From Craspedostauros australis (Eukaryota; Bacillariophyta; Bacillariophyceae; Mastogloiales; Achnanthaceae): a DNA stretch of 64,000 nucleotides. A program made the translations under genes and the position numbers. Positions 62,751 to 64,000 of this stretch are shown here, piece after piece (the first letter of the stretch is position 1; the number at the start of each line of letters is the position of its first letter). Below the pieces are notes generated by a model that did no database searches, was not told the origin of the DNA, and saw only the letters and a program-made list of their open reading frames with translations. Where the stretch lies: NCBI GenBank assembly GCA_026770025.1, contig JAMXDE010000034.1, positions 372,001 through 436,000 of the forward strand. Reading direction: 5' to 3'.

Positions 62751-64000
62751 GTTGAAAGTTGATGCCGTGGCTTCAACGATTGGTGATGCGTCTGATGACG
62801 GTGCTCCTTTCTTGGCAGCCCTCGGATGTCGTAATTGTACGAGTATCGGTTTGTTGAAAGCTGTGCGGTGCCAGCGCAGATGCTCCTGTGTGGCGGAGAC
62901 GCGGCAGGATACTGTAGAGGGAAAAGTGCGTGGATGTGTCAGAATAGTTTGTCGATGATAGAAAATAATGAGCGATGGAGAGTGGCGCCTTGTGATCTGC
63001 AGCCGCGATGACGATCGCGCAATCGCAGTCGCAATCACAGTTGCAAACACAGTCGCAACCGCGGCCACACCGGCCACGGTGCCAACGACGATTGCAGCAA
63101 CCCAACACCCACGCACTGGGTTGTTTGGTGGTGCTCTTCCGTGGCCGGTACCATAAGTCGTGAAGCATTTCCATCCACGGTCCCACCGGTAGCGCGAAGC
63201 TGTTCTCTTGCGCGAACATAGTGTTCCGGGGGATCTGGCCTGGGCTATTCGTGCGATGTCTCTCTGGTTCGTGTTTTGGCAGGATTCGGTCGAGGATTGC
63301 GGAGTATTAGCAGATCGTGCATGATCCGAATGACCTCTTCCGTATCTCCGTTCTGGAATGGCGCAAGTACTTCGAGGAACACTTCCGACACAGCGGTCGC
63401 GCGTTCTATGATGTTCCGCAATTTTGTCTCCTTCGCCACTTCGTCCGCTGTGTCGCGCAGAAGCAAATCGCTCCACCCACAACTGTTCGAGGGAGAGGCA
63501 GTGGTAACCCTTCAAGGTGCTAGTAGCTCAGAGCTCGTACATTGTAGGTGCACAGAACGTGATCTACGACCTATGGCGTGAGGTGCCCCACCCCTCGTTG
63601 TCCTTTCGCTCCGGCCATCACCCAGAAATGCTGGATACCGGGTTGTTCCTGGTGTGAGAAGAGACATCACAAAAGTCCTTCCAGAATATAGTAATACAGT
63701 TAACCAGCTCGGTGTATCTGTGTTGCGCCGCCCATGGCCGCAAACCAGGATACAAGTGTAACTGTTAAATTGGCGTTGCGATGTGAACACGGGTGTCAAC
63801 CAATCAGGTAGCAGCAGTAGTGTGGCCCAGCATACAGGTTGCTCTCATTAAGACTCATAATCTGCGTTCTTTCGATCCCACAACTCGTATTGGGTCTCAT
63901 GCGTGCAATAACTTGGCCGCTTTGGCTCAGGGGGGAAGAAAACCTTCATTGGGACTCGCCACCCGCGTCCATTCCTTTCTCCTTCAGGCAGTACCTCAAG
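62751..64000. other. Upstream/intergenic region, no supported gene
   Basis: The minus-strand frame of the CRAL-TRIO gene stays open to 63515, but that part has no protein-like character. A run of gcaatcgcagtcgcaatcac-like 6-mer repeats lies at about 63017-63066. Nothing recognisable is seen in 63520-64000. Confidence 0.5.

Noticed and set aside
60900-63515. 871-codon version of the CRAL-TRIO protein
   Set aside because: The extra 299 codons translate a GT microsatellite and non-conserved DNA; the first codon shown for it is not supported, and the ATG at 62618 starts the conserved part.
63511-63570. Possible tRNA D-arm (gctagtagctcagagctc)
   Set aside because: No anticodon or T arm in register.
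63860-63905. tRNA-Met-like stretch (gactcataatctgcgttc followed by tcgatcccac)
   Set aside because: Only three pairs in the anticodon stem, no D arm and no matching acceptor stem; at best a degenerate tRNA remnant.

Overview
This is a nuclear window from a eukaryote, most probably a diatom. The best evidence is at the right end. A Sec14/CRAL-TRIO-like protein (60900-62618, minus) ends in the DxLLGRG...GN domain (DUF6824) that is hugely expanded in diatoms. A bestrophin (55981-57973, minus) starts with a signal peptide followed by an A-x-A-F-type plastid cleavage motif, as in organisms with secondary red plastids. The genes contain short GT-AG introns, and the mobile DNA is Ty1/copia-like, as is common in diatoms.

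Region 1 (1-16422) is a nest of copia elements. Element C, an older copy carrying a nonsense mutation, is split twice by two members of a second family, A (plus strand) and B (minus strand). B is complete (5928-14387). It has 713-bp LTRs that look identical, a 5-bp target duplication (ctaga) and one intact 1819-codon Gag-Pol frame, so it is young and may still be active. Its primer-binding site matches the anticodon arm of tRNA-Asn.

Region 2 (16423-19324) is intergenic. It holds a 55-bp tandem repeat, a 628-bp MITE-like inverted-repeat element with a perfect 32-bp palindrome inside, and the decayed tail of an A/B-related element (D).

Region 3 (19325-39656) is a second cluster. Element F (LTR, broken gag, zinc knuckle to integrase) is interrupted by E1 (minus), and E2 (plus) follows. 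E1 and E2 form a huge head-to-head inverted repeat around a 2.15-kb piece of F. Their 5' LTRs match each other better than each matches its own 3' LTR, and both carry the same in-frame TGA in reverse transcriptase. A fragment of a third lineage (G) follows.

Region 4 (39657-64000) is gene-bearing: a Golgi-type sulfotransferase; a 6053-bp DNA transposon (41376-47428) with 82-bp terminal inverted repeats, a 4-bp target duplication (ATAC) and a 1209-codon protein with a DDE-like triad; a WDR82/Swd2-like WD40 protein; a DHHC-family acyltransferase whose motif reads DHLC; an unidentified 3' exon; a renin-receptor/ATP6AP2-like V-ATPase accessory protein; the plastid bestrophin; and the CRAL-TRIO/DUF6824 protein.

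The 6-kb transposon is the best candidate for a poorly described system in this window. I could not assign it to a named superfamily by eye. All gene models and family names rest on reading motifs in the sequence. No alignment or database search was run.
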